A stretch of 64,000 nt of DNA from Procambarus clarkii (taxonomy: Eukaryota; Arthropoda; Malacostraca; Decapoda; Cambaridae). The notes beneath the pieces were generated by a model that saw only the letters and a program-made list of their open reading frames with translations, was not told where the DNA came from and made no database searches. Made by a program: the position numbers and the translations under genes. The DNA is taken from positions 25,751,832 through 25,815,831 of the forward strand of contig NC_091193.1 in the NCBI RefSeq assembly GCF_040958095.1, given 5' to 3'. Shown piece after piece: positions 21,301 through 32,279 of the stretch (position 1 is the first letter of the stretch; every line of letters starts with the position of its first letter).

Positions 21301-24300
21301 TGTTGTAGTGTAACACTGTGTGTTGTAGTGTAACACTGTGTGTTGTAGTGTAACACTGTGTGTTGTAGTGTAACACTGTGTGTTGTAGGGTAACACTGTG
21401 TGTCGGGTGTGTGTTGTAGTGTAACACTGAGTGTCGGGTGTGTGTTGTAGTGTAACACTGTGTGTTGTAGTGTAACACTGTGTGTTGTAGTGTAACACTG
21501 TGTGTTGTAGGGTAACACTGTGTGTCGGGTGTGTGTTGTAGTGTAACACTGAGTGTCGGGTGTGTGTTGTAGTGTAACACTGTGTGTTGTAGTGTAACAC
21601 TGTGTGTCGGGTGTGTGTTGTAGTGTAACACTGTGTGTCGGGTGTGTGTTGTAGTGTAACACTGAGTGTCGGGTGTGTGTTGTAGTGTAACACTGTGTGT
21701 TGTAGTGTAACACTGTGTGTCGGGTGTGTGTTGTAGTGTAACACTGAGTGTCGGGTGTGTGTTGTAGTGTAACACTGTGTGTTGTAGTGTAACACTGTGT
21801 GTCGGGTGTGTGTTGTAGTGTAACACTGAGTGTCGGGTGTGTGTTGTAGTGTAACACTGAGTGTCGGGTGTGTGTTGTAGTGTAACACTGTGTGTTGTAG
21901 TGTAACACTGTGTGTTGTAGTGTAACACTGTGTGTTGTAGTGTAACACTGTGTGTCGGGTGTGTGTTGTAGTGTAACACTGTGTGTTGTAGTGTAACACT
22001 GAGTGTCGGGTGTGTGTTGTAGTGTAACACTGTGTGTCGGGTGTGTGTTGTAGTGTAACACTGTGTGTCGGGTGTGTGTTGTAGTGTAACACTGTGTGTC
22101 GGGTGTGTGTTGTAGTGTAACACTGTGTGTCGGGTGTGTGTTGTAGTGTAACACTGTGTGTCGGGTGTGTGTTGTAGTGTAACACTGAGTGTCGGGTGTG
22201 TGTTGTAGTGTAACTCTGTGTGTTGTAGTGTAACACTGTGTGTCGGGTGTGTGTTGTAGTGTAACACTGAGTGTCGGGTGTGTGTTGTAGTGTAACACTG
22301 TGTGTCGGGTGTGTGTTGTAGTGTAACACTGTGTGTCGGGTGTGTGTTGTAGTGTAACACTGTGTGTCGGGTGTGTGTTGTAGTGTAACACTGTGTCGGG
22401 TGTGTGTTGTAGTGTAACACTGTGTCGGGTGTGTGTTGTAGTGTAACACTGTGTGTCGGGTGTGTGTTGTAGTGTAACACTGAGTGTCGGGTGTGTGTTG
22501 TAGTGTAACACTGAGTGTCGGGTGTGTGTTGTTGTGTAACACTGTGTGTTGTAGTGTAACACTGTGTGTTGTAGTGTAACACTGTGTGTTGTAGTGTAAC
22601 ACTGTGTGTTGTAGTGTAACACTGTGTGTCGGGTGTGTGTTGTAGTGTAACACTGTGTGTTGTAGTGTAACACTGAGTGTCGGGTGTGTGTTGTAGTGTA
22701 ACACTGTGTGTTGTAGTGTAACACTGTGTGTCGGGTGTGTGTTGTAGTGTAACACTGTGTGTCGGGTGTGTGTTGTAGTGTAACACTGAGTGTCGGGTGT
22801 GTGTTGTAGTGTAACACTGTGTGTTGTAGTGTAACACTGTGTGTCGGGTGTGTGTTTGTAGTGTAACACTGAGTGTCGGGTGTGTGTTGTAGTGTAACAC
22901 TGTGTGTTGTAGTGTAACACTGTGTGTCGGTGTGTGTTGTAGTGTAACACTGTGTGTCGGGTGTGTGTTGTAGTGTAACACTGTGTGTCGGGTGTGTGTT
23001 GTAGTGTAACACTGTGTGTCGGGTGTGTGTTGTAGTGTAACACTGTGTGTCGGGTGTGTGTTGTAGTGTAACACTGTGTGTCGGGTGTGTGTTGTAGTGT
23101 AACACTGTGTGTTGTTGTGTAACACTGTGTGTCGGGTGTGTGTTGTAGTGTAACACTGTGTGTCGGGTGTGTGTTGTAGTGTAACACTGTGTGTCGGGTG
23201 TGTGTTGTAGTGTAACACTGTGTGTCGGGTGTGTGTTGTAGTGTAACACTGAGTGTCGGGTGTGTGTTGTAGTGTAACACTGAGTGTCGGGTGTGTGTTG
23301 TAGTGTAACACTGTGTGTCGGGTGTGTGTTGTAGTGTAACATTGTGTGTCGGGTGTGTTGTAGTGTAACACTGTGTGTCGGGTGTGTTGTAGTGTAACAC
23401 TGTGTGTCGGGTGTGTGTTGTAGTGTAACACTGTGTGTCGGGTGTGTGTTGTAGTGTAACACTGAGTGTCGGGTGTGTGTTGTAGTGTAACACTGAGTGT
23501 CGGGTGTGTGTTGTAGTGTAACACTGTGTGTTGTAGTGTAACACTGTGTGTTGTAGTGTAACACTGAGTGTCGGGTGTGTGTTGTAGTGTAACACTGTGT
23601 GTCGGGTGTGTGTTGTAGTGTAACACTGAGTGTCGGGTGTGTGTTGTAGTGTAACACTGAGTGTCGGGTGTGTGTTGTAGTGTAACACTGAGTGTCGGGT
23701 GTGTGTTGTTGTGTAACACTGTGTGTCGGGTGTGTGTTGTAGTGTAACACTGTGTGTCGGGTGTGTGTTGTAGTGTAACACTGAGTGTCGGGTGTGTGTT
23801 GTAGTGTAACACTGTGTGTCGGGTGTGTGTTGTAGTGTAACACTGTGTGTCGGGTGTGTGTTGTAGTGTAACACTGTGTGTCGGGTGTGTGTTGTAGTGT
23901 AACACTGAGTGTCGGGTGTGTGTTGTAGTGTAACACTGTGTGTTGTAGTGTAACACTGAGTGTCGGGTGTGTGTTGTAGTGTAACACTGTGTGTTGTAGT
24001 GTAACACTGTGTGTCGGGTGTGTGTTGTAGTGTAACACTGTGTGTCGGGTGTGTGTTGTAGTGTAACACTGTGTGTCGGGTGTGTGTTGTAGTGTAACAC
24101 TGAGTGTCGGGTGTGTGTTGTAGTGTAACACTGAGTGTCGGGTGTGTGTTGTAGTATAACACTGTGTGTTGTAGTGTAACACTGAGTGTCGGGTGTGTGT
24201 TGTAGTGTAACACTGAGTGTCGGGTGTGTGTTGTAGTGTAACACTGTGTGTCGGGTGTGTGTTGTAGTGTAACACTGTGTGTCGGGTGTGTGTTGTAGTG

Positions 24301-27300
24301 TAACACTGAGTGTCGGGTGTGTGTTGTAGTGTAACACTGAGTGTCGGGTGTGTGTTGTAGTGTAACACTGTGTGTTGTAGTGTAACACTGAGTGTCGGGT
24401 GTGTGTTGTAGTGTAACACTGTGTGTTGTAGTGTAACACTGTGTGTCGGGTGTGTGTTGTAGTGTAACACTGTGTGTCGGGTGTGTGTTGTAGTGTAACA
24501 CTGTGTGTCGGGTGTGTGTTGTAGTGTAACACTGTGTGTCGGGTGTGTGTTGTAGTGTAACACTGTGTGTCGGGTGTGTGTTGTAGTGTAACACTGTGTG
24601 TCGGGTGTGTGTTGTAGTGTAACACTGTGTGTCGGGTGTGTGTTGTAGTGTAACACTGTGTGTCGGGTGTGTGTTGTAGTGTAACACTGAGTGTCGGGTG
24701 TGTGTTGTAGTGTAACACTGTGTGTTGTAGTGTAACACTGTGTGTCGGGTGTGTGTTGTAGTGTAACACTGTGTGTCGGGTGTGTGTTGTAGTGTAACAC
24801 TGTGTGTCGGGTGTGTGTTGTAGTGTAACACTGTGTGTCGGGTGTGTGTTGTTGTGTAACACTGTGTGTTGTAGTGTAACACTGAGTGTCGGGTGTGTGT
24901 TGTAGTGTAACACTGTGTGTCGGGTGTGTGTTGTAGTGTAACACTGTGTGTCGGGTGTGTGTTGTAGTGTAACACTGAGTGTCGGGTGTGTGTTGTAGTG
25001 TAACACTGAGTGTTGTAGTGTAACACTGTGTGTCGGGTGTGTGTTGTAGTGTAACACTGAGTGTCGGGTGTGTGTTGTAGTGTAACACTGTGTGTTGTAG
25101 TGTAACACTGTGTGTCGGGTGTGTGTTGTAGTGTAACACTGTGTGTCGGGTGTGTGTTGTAGTGTAACACTGAGTGTCGGGTGTGTGTTGTAGTGTAACG
25201 CTGTGTGTCGGGTGTGTGTTGTAGTGTAACACTGAGTGTCGGGTGTGTGTTGTAGTGTAACACTGTGTGTCGGGTGTGTGTTGTAGTGTAACACTGTGTG
25301 TCGGGTGTGTGTTGTAGTGTAACACTGTGTGTCGGGTGTGTGTTGTTGTGTAACACTGAGTGTCGGGTGTGTGTTGTAGTGTAACACTGTGTGTCGGGTG
25401 TGTGTTGTAGTGTAACACTGAGTGTCGGGTGTGTGTTGTAGTGTAACACTGTGTGTCGGGTGTGTGTCGGGTGTGTGTTGTTGTGTAACACTGAGTGTCG
25501 GGTGTGTGTTGTTGTGTAACACTGAGTGTCGGGTGTGTGTTGTAGTGTAACACTGTGTGTCGGGTGTGTGTTGTAGTGTAACACTGTGTGTCGGGTGTGT
25601 GTTGTTGTGTAACACTGTGTGTCGGGTGTGTGTTGTTGTGTAACACTGAGTGTCGGGTGTGTGTTGTAGTGTAACACTGTGTGTCGAGTGTGTGTTGTAG
25701 TGTAACACTGAGTGTCGGGTGTGTGTTGTAGTGTAACACTGTGTGTCGGGTGTGTGTTGTAGTGTAACACTGTGTGTCGGGTGTGTGTTGTAGTGTAACA
25801 CTGTGTGTCGGGTGTGTGTTGTTGTGTAACACTGAGTGTCGGGTGTGTGTTGTTGTGTAACACTGAGTGTCGGGTGTGTGTTGTAGTGTAACACTGTGTG
25901 TCGGGTGTGTGTTGTTGTGTAACACTGTGTGTCGGGTGTGTGTTGTAGTGTAACACTGAGTGTCGGGTGTGTGTTGTAGTGTAACACTGTGTGTCGGGTG
26001 TGTGTTGTAGTGTAACACTGTGTGTCGGGTGTGTGTTGTAGTGTAACACTGTGTGTTGGGTGTGTGTTGTAGTGTAACACTGAGTGTCGGGTGTGTGTTG
26101 TAGTGTAACACTGTGTGTTGGGTGTGTGTTGTAGTGTAACACTGTGTGTCGGGTGTGTGTTGTTGTGTAACACTGTGTGTTGGGTGTGTGTTGTAGTGTA
26201 ACACTGTGTGTCGGGTGTGTGTTGTTGTGTAACACTGTGTGTTGGGTGTGTGTTGTAGTGTAACACTGTGTGTTGTAGTGTAACACTGAGTGTCGGGTGT
26301 GTGTTGTAGTGTAACACTGTGTGTTGTAGTGTAACACTGTGTGTTGTAGTGTAACACTGAGTGTCGGGTGTGTGTTGTTGTGTAACACTGTGTGTCGGGT
26401 GTGTGTTGTAGTGTAACACTGAGTGTCGGGTGTGTGTTGTAGTGTAACACTGTGTGTCGGGTGTGTGTTGTAGTGTAACACTGTGTGTCGGGTGTGTGTT
26501 GTAGTGTAACACTGTGTGTTGGGTGTGTGTTGTAGTGTAACACTGTGTGTCGGGTGTGTGTTGTAGTGTAACACTGTGTGTCGGGTGTGTGTTGTAGTGT
26601 AACACTGTGTGTCGGGTGTGTGTTGTAGTGTAACACTGTGTGTCGGGTGTGTGTTGTAGTGTAACACTGTGTGTCGGGTGTGTGTTGTAGTGTAACACTG
26701 TGTGTCGGGTGTGTGTTGTAGTGTAACACTGTGTGTCGGGTGTGTGTTGTAGTGTAACACTGAGTGTCGGGTGTCGGGTGTGTGTTGTAGTGTAACACTG
26801 AGTGTCGGGTGTCGGGTGTGTGTTGTAGTGTAACACTGTGTGTCGGGTGTGTGTTGTAGTGTAACACTGTGTGTTGTAGTGTAACACTGTGTGTCGGGTG
26901 TGTGTTGTAGTGTAACACTGAGTGTCGGGTGTCGGGTGTGTGTTGTAGTGTAACACTGAGTGTCGGGTGTCGGGTGTGTGTTGTAGTGTAACACTGAGTG
27001 TCGGGTGTCGGGTGTGTGTTGTAGTGTAACACTGAGTGTCGGGTGTGTGTTGTAGTGTAACACTGAGTGTCGGGTGTGTGTTGTAGTGTAACACTGAGTG
27101 TCGGGTGTGTGTTGTAGTGTAACACTGAGTGTTGTAGTGTAACACTGAGTGTCGGGTGTGTGTTGTAGTGTAACACTGAGTGTTGTAGTGTAACACTGAG
27201 TGTCGGGTGTGTGTTGTAGTGTAACACTGTGTGTCGGGTGTGTGTTGTAGTGTAACACTGTGTGTCGGGTGTGTGTTGTAGTGTAACACTGTTTGTCGGG

Positions 27301-27946
27301 TGTGTGTTGTAGTGTAACACTGAGTGTCGGGTGTCGGGTGTGTGTTGTAGTGTAACACTGAGTGTCGGGTGTGTGTTGTAGTGTAACACTGTGTGTCGGG
27401 TGTGTGTTGTAGTGTAACACTGTGTGTCGGGTGTGTGTTGTAGTGTAACACTGAGTGTTGTAGTGTAACACTGAGTGTCGGGTGTGTGTTGTAGTGTAAC
27501 ACTGAGTGTCGGGTGTCGGGTGTGTGTTGTAGTGTAACACTGAGTGTCGGGTGTGTGTTGTAGTGTAACACTGAGTGTCGGGTGTGTGTTGTAGTGTAAC
27601 ACTGAGTGTCGGGTGTCGGGTGTGTGTTGTAGTGTAACACTGAGTGTCGGGTGTGTGTTGTAGTGTAACACTGTGTGTCGGGTGTGTGTTGTAGTGTAAC
27701 ACTGTGTGTCGGGTGTGTGTTGTAGTGTAACACTGAGTGTTGTAGTGTAACACTGAGTGTCGGGTGTGTGTTGTAGTGTAACACTGAGTGTCGGGTGTCG
27801 GGTGTGTGTTGTAGTGTAACACTGAGTGTCGGGTGTGTGTTGTAGTGTAACACTGAGTGTCGGGTGTGTGTTGTAGTGTAACACTGAGTGTCGGGTGTGT
27901 GTTGTAGTGTAACACTGAGTGTCGGGTGTGTGTTGTAGTGTAACAC
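15360..27946. repeat. 12.6-kb minisatellite of 31-bp units with 20-bp and other variants
   Basis: The dominant unit is 31 bp, containing GTCGGGTGTGTGTTGTAGTG followed by TAACACTGTGT or TAACACTGAGT. A 20-bp version lacks the 11-bp CGGGTGTGTGT-type segment, and others have a doubled GTGTCGG. Every unit has an AGTGTAACACT palindrome (5-nt arms). The minus strand of the monomer contains no stop in any frame, so frames of 3372, 2938 and 2904 codons arise automatically. The array has roughly 420 units, higher-order duplications and a noisy stretch (17.4-19.9 kb). Confidence 0.95.
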
Positions 27947-28084
27947 TATAGAGATAACACAAGTACTTTTAGTGATGGATAACTAGGTTATGTGAAAGTT
28001 TTCCTTCAGTGTAACAATGACAACAAGTTGAAATAAACTTGAGAAAGAAGTTGTGGAGACTGTCTGCTCCAGTAATGTTGAAAT

Positions 28085-28445
28085 GCCTCTATGACAGTCT
28101 TAGAAGGTCAGAGTTGTTGCACTAGAGTACTCCCACCCACTATTGTGGGTGTGGAGTAAGACTAGTAACTGTGTGACACACCATAGATGTAAAGTGCCTT
28201 CTATAGTGACTGTTGTGAATCTATTGTTGAATTACTTGTGATATAAAAAGATTATCGATATGTATATATATTTTTGGGTAAATGATTGTATATACATGTA
28301 CATGTATATATAACATTAACAGTTGTGTAACTAGCTTCACAAGATTGTCACTTGCTTAGCTGAACGAACTCTGGGACTCAGTTCCTGCGTAACCCTTTCC
28401 CCCACCGCCCACGGGATGGGTATGGGGTGCATAAAAAAAAATATA
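28085..28445 (+). mobile_element. RNase-H LINE 3' end, copy 1, with A-run tail
   Basis: 28140-28230 is the reverse-complement counterpart of about 59600-59690. 28325-28435 matches the 3'-terminal segment seen five more times in the window (key words: CTTGCTTAGCT, ACCCTTTC, GGGTATGGGGTGCATAA). It ends in GCATAAAAAAAAATATA, an A-rich 3' tail consistent with target-primed reverse transcription. Confidence 0.7.
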
Positions 28446-28789
28446 TAATAGAGGGCAAGTGTATAATGAGGCAAGAGGCCACAGACACGCTCCTCAGTTG
28501 GTATAAAGCGGACAATAATATATAAGAGCATGGACATTGCTAGGAACAATGCATAATTACCGAAGACGTCTTTTCAAATCCCAGAAAAAAACAGATATAT
28601 GGTTAAATTAAGTCTGATGCTGGAAGCACATATTAACAGACAAACGTCAGTGACATGACGCTTCATAGATTTATGAAGGAAATCCAAATTGCCAAATGTA
28701 TAGATTTCCTTCAGAAGCCTTGAAAAACAACATTGTTTACCCCATGTGCTTAATGCTCTTTAAACACTAAGATCTGGTATGAAATCCCT
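28446..28789. other. Non-coding stretch
   Basis: AT-rich sequence with no reading frame of note and no repeat recognised within the window. Confidence 0.5.
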
Positions 28790-28995
28790 TAATAAAAAGC
28801 ACCAACGTTTGAGGACATGACAACGATATACAAGATTTTAAGGAAGAATGATAGGATAGACAACGATGCGATATTTTACATAAGAAAGCAACATAGAGGG
28901 AACAAAGAGGTGGCAGCGTGGAAGACGAAGGTGGAGCCACGAGCCTCAGGAGGAACATCTTCAGAGTAAGTGAGGTGCGGAGGAGCTGGAGACGC
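28790..28995 (+). pseudogene. Decayed CR1/Jockey-type LINE C-terminal fragment
   Basis: Read on the + strand, 28812-28925 gives a degraded form of the GDMITTYKILRGIDRVNNDELF block of LINE ORF2 (here close to DMTTIYKILRKNDRIDNDAIF), then a basic segment. Frameshifts and stops follow. It is older than the copies at 6-12 kb. Confidence 0.55.
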
Positions 28996-29107
28996 TAACT
29001 CTATTTGTAAATATTAACACAGAAGTTTAATAAATGATTCATTACTTGGAAGGAATAACAGCTGCACAAGCAAGGCTCAGGAGCTGGCGTTGAGCTCTGT
29101 AGGCGCA

Positions 29108-29692
29108 GTTGAGGTCCTCGTGGTGAGTCCCACGCTGTACGGGTCCCTGGTGGTGAGTCCCACACTGTACTGGTCCCTGGTGGTGGGTCCCACACTGTAC
29201 GGGTCCCTGGTGGTGGGTCCCACACTGTACGGGTCCCTGGTGGTGAGTCCCACACTGTACGGGTCCCTGGTGGTGAGTCCTACACTGTACGGGTCCCTGG
29301 TGGTGAGTCCCACACTGTACGGGTCCCTGGTGGTGGGTCCCACACTGTACGGGTCCCTGGTGGTGAGTCCCACACTGCACGGGTCCCTGGTGGTGAGTCC
29401 TACACTGTACGGGTCCCCTGGTGGTGGGTCCCACACTGTACGGGTCCCTGGTGGTGGGTCCCACACTGTACGGGTCCCTGGTGGTGAGTCCCACACTGTA
29501 CGGGTCCCTGGTGGTGAGTCCCACACTGTACGGGTCCCTGGTGGTGAGTCCCACACTGTACGGGTCCCTGGTGGTGAGTCCCACACTGTACGGGTCCCTG
29601 GTGGTGGGTCCCACACTGTACGGGTCCCTGGTGGTGGGTCCCACACTGTACGGGTCCCTGGTGGTGGGTCCCACACTGCACAGGTCCCGCCT
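29108..29692. repeat. 30-bp minisatellite array (about 19 units)
   Basis: The units contain GTGAGTCCCACACTGTACGG followed by GTCCCTGGTG. The variable position GTGAGTCC/GTGGGTCC defines two monomer types arranged in blocks. Period 30 keeps the translation in register (GSLVVSPTLY on +, SVGLTTRDPY on -), giving 118- to 236-codon frames on both strands that I regard as spurious. One unit near 29412 has an extra C, which shifts all frames. Confidence 0.95.
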
Positions 29693-30097
29693 GCCGTGGC
29701 GTGCGTGTACACTCAGCAACCCTCAATGGTAGCACGTCAGTGTATTGGTACAGCAAGCAATGATTCAGCGGACGACAGCAGCATTGTTTGTTGTCCTTGA
29801 GGGCGGAGGCGGGTTTGGTCCGTGTGCTTGGTGCTGTGGCTCTTGGTGTCCTTGTACATTTTTGTCCACTTCATTATTGTCTTCTTCATTACTTTTTTAT
29901 TATTTTACAAGGAATACATTTTTATGAGATTGGTGTGCAGCTTAGTACTTCCTCTCTGTTTCCTATCCTGATTATGGGAACTACATTTGCATTTGTCCAT
30001 ACTTCTGGGATCATCCAGATTTCAGAGTTTTAGTTAACGTTTAACACAGTTGCCCAACAGCCTCCGACAGTAGTGATGGTCCGGCGCTACTTCTTGT
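29693..30097. other. Non-coding stretch
   Basis: T-rich sequence with no supported gene. A 236-codon + frame enters from the array and ends at 29800. Confidence 0.5.
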
Positions 30098-30785
30098 GTT
30101 GTGTACTCACCTAGTTGTACTCACCTAGTTGTGTCTGCAGGATCAAGCATTGACTCTTGGATCCCGCCTTTCGAGCATCGGTTGTTTACAGCAATGACTC
30201 CGGTCCTATTTCCCTATCATACCTGGTTTTAAAATTATGAATAGTATTTGCTTCCACAACCTGTTCCTGAAGTGCATTCCATTTTTCCACTACTCTCACG
30301 CTAAAAGAAAACTTCCTAACATCTCTGTGACTCATCTGAGTTTCCAGCTTCCATCCATGTCCCCTCGTTCTGTTATTATTCCGTGTGAACATTTCGTCTA
30401 TGTCCACTCTGTCAATTCCCCCTGAGTATTTTATACGTTTCTGTCATGTCCCCCCCTCTCCCTTCTTCTTTCTACTGTCGTAAAGCACAGTTCCCTCAGG
30501 CGCTTCTCATACCCCATCCCTCGTAACTCTGGGACGAGTCTCGTTGCAAACCTCTGAACTTTTCCTAGTTTCTTTATATGCTTCTTCAGATGGGGACTCC
30601 ATGATGAGGCGGCATACTCTAAGACTGGCCTCACGTAGGCAGTGTAAAGCGCCCTAAATGCCTCCTTACTTAGGTTTCTGAATGATGTTCTAACTTTTGC
30701 CAGTGTATAACTTTACATTTGCTCGTGTTGAATTCCAGTAGCCATTGTCTAGTTCCTGCGGGTGTCTACTATCCTCCTTTTCAGT
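30098..30785 (-). mobile_element. 5'-truncated CR1/Jockey-type LINE copy on minus strand
   Basis: The 3' terminus lies at the left with two copies of the LINE tail (ACAACTAGGTGAGTAC on the minus strand). It is followed to the right by the 3' UTR and ORF2 C-terminus up to about 30785. This is a different subfamily from the 6-kb element: the terminus reads NTIHNFKTRYDRE. Confidence 0.8.
30186..30760 (-). pseudogene. LINE ORF2 C-terminal pseudogene in several frames
   Basis: Two minus-strand frames (30431-30634 and 30186-30407) carry YVRPVLEYAA-SWSPH, ATRLVPELRGMGYEKRL, RTRGHGWKLETQMSHRDVRK and SVRVVEKWNAL. They are in different frames, so at least one indel separates them. Upstream (30640-30780) an RT relic near the EFN-SKCKV block shows an internal deletion. 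It is non-functional. Confidence 0.8.
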
Positions 30786-30864
30786 GACTACCATGGCGAC
30801 TGATGACGCAATTAGGACGACCCACCTGAGAGCAGGTCGTCGCCCGTTCTTCTTGACTCCACCA

Positions 30865-30960
30865 ATCCTCACCACCACCACCATAACCATTACCACAACC
30901 ACCACTACCACTTCGGCAGCCACTACCACCATCGCTGCCACTACCCCACCACCTTCCACG
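30865..30960. repeat. ACC/CAC-rich low-complexity tract
   Basis: An imperfect run of CCACCACC, ACCATTACCACAACC and similar trinucleotide-like words between the LINE fragment and the CACGTG array. Confidence 0.7.
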
Positions 30961-31035
30961 CATCGAACTGACACTTCACTCTTAGTTTGCACCTGTATGA
31001 TAATTATTCCCAAATATGCGTTGCGGAGAGAAATA

Positions 31036-31457
31036 TGGGCCCCTCACACGTGGGGCCCCTCACACGTGGGGCCCTTCACACGTGGGGCCCTTCACACGTG
31101 GGGCCCCTCACACGTGGGGCCCTTCACACGTGGGGCCCCTCACACGTGGGGCCCTTCACACGTGGGGCCCCACACACGTGGGGACCCTCACACGTGGGGG
31201 CCCTTCACACGTGGGGGCCCTTCACACGTGGGGGCCCCTCACACGTGTGGGGCCCCACACACGGGGGGGCTTCTCACACGTGGGGCCCTTCACACGTGGG
31301 GGCCCTTCACACGTGGGGGCCCCTCACACGTGGGGCCCCACACACGGGGGGGCCCTTCACACGTGGGGGCCCTTCACACGTGGGGGCATCTCACACGTGG
31401 GGCCCCTCACACGTGGGGCCCTTCACACGTGGGGGCCCTCACACGTGGGGCCCCTCC
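31036..31457. repeat. 17/18-bp minisatellite with an E-box in nearly every unit
   Basis: The unit CCCTCACACGTGGGGCC varies from 17 to 18 bp by an extra G. Nearly every unit has the palindrome CACGTG; two units near 31256 and 31340 read CACACACGGGGGG instead. That gives roughly two dozen E-boxes at helical-turn-like spacing in 420 bp. Frames of 150-240 codons cross it in three + frames and look spurious. Confidence 0.93.
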
Positions 31458-32279
31458 CACGACTAGACCATAGCTGGTGCGGGACAAGAGAAGATCAGTT
31501 AGCACACCAAAGAAATAGGTAGAGTCTCGCAGGAGAGGACCAGCTGGCCATGAACGCACAAGTCAGACAGGAAGCAGAGGCTCTAACATCAAAGGTGTAC
31601 TGCTGATCCAGCATCAACACAACGCAGCCTCGTCAGCCGCCCTCGTGTGAACCCTGACGAACGCTGCGTTTCTTGGTTAATATTCATCAGACAGATAAAC
31701 ACTCTCTGACCTTTAGACGCCATCGCCGGCAGCGCTCTCCAAAACACATCATTTTCCGAGCAGGAGCCCAACACGCGATGAATCGCTGGCGGCGCACGGT
31801 AGCGGGCAGGAGCGAGCAGGCCCTCGCCCGCCCCCTGGTATGACGCCAGCCCGGCACGGAGAGACCACCCTCCCGCAGCCACGCACAAGAAACTGACCCT
31901 TGCGGAGCCTGGTGTGTACGTCAGTGTTAGAGGGTCGGGCGGTGTGTCCGGACAAGTGTGTGTGTGCATGAGACCTCGAGAGTTAAGCTGACACCATACG
32001 AGTCATGTCAGCCACCTCTGACCAGCCTAGAGCGGGAACCTTTCTTTGTATGACTCTCTTATGCATAGAAATATAATATAAATTAACACAACCAGCAAAC
32101 TCTCAATGGACACGATAAATAGATTAAGTCTGAAGCTGAAGGTAAGAGTCTGGAGGCAGGAAGTCCTATGATCATCACTTTCTATCTCTTCTCATGCAAG
32201 CCTCTGCCGCAGGCTCTTGCACGTGATGGCAGGCTAGTGAAATTCTAACTGTTGACATGATGCGGTTGACAGAGAACAG
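31458..32279. other. Non-coding stretch
   Basis: Short frames, such as 31589-31969 on the minus strand, have no recognisable domain. No repeat from elsewhere in the window is seen here. Confidence 0.5.

Noticed and set aside
17828-27946. A 3372-codon open frame, and two others above 2900 codons, on the minus strand
   Set aside because: The 31-bp monomer and its variants have no stop on that strand in any frame, so openness carries no information. There is no start context, domain or frame preference.
15360-27946. Telomeric repeat
   Set aside because: The unit is 31 bp and GT-rich but does not contain runs of TTAGG or TTAGGG, and it is internal to the window.
28790-28995. Small host gene or exon with a splice donor
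   Set aside because: The similarity to the LINE ORF2 C-terminus explains the coding character.
30745-31522. 242-, 168- and 159-codon frames across the CACGTG array
   Set aside because: Three overlapping frames through one minisatellite; repeat-driven.
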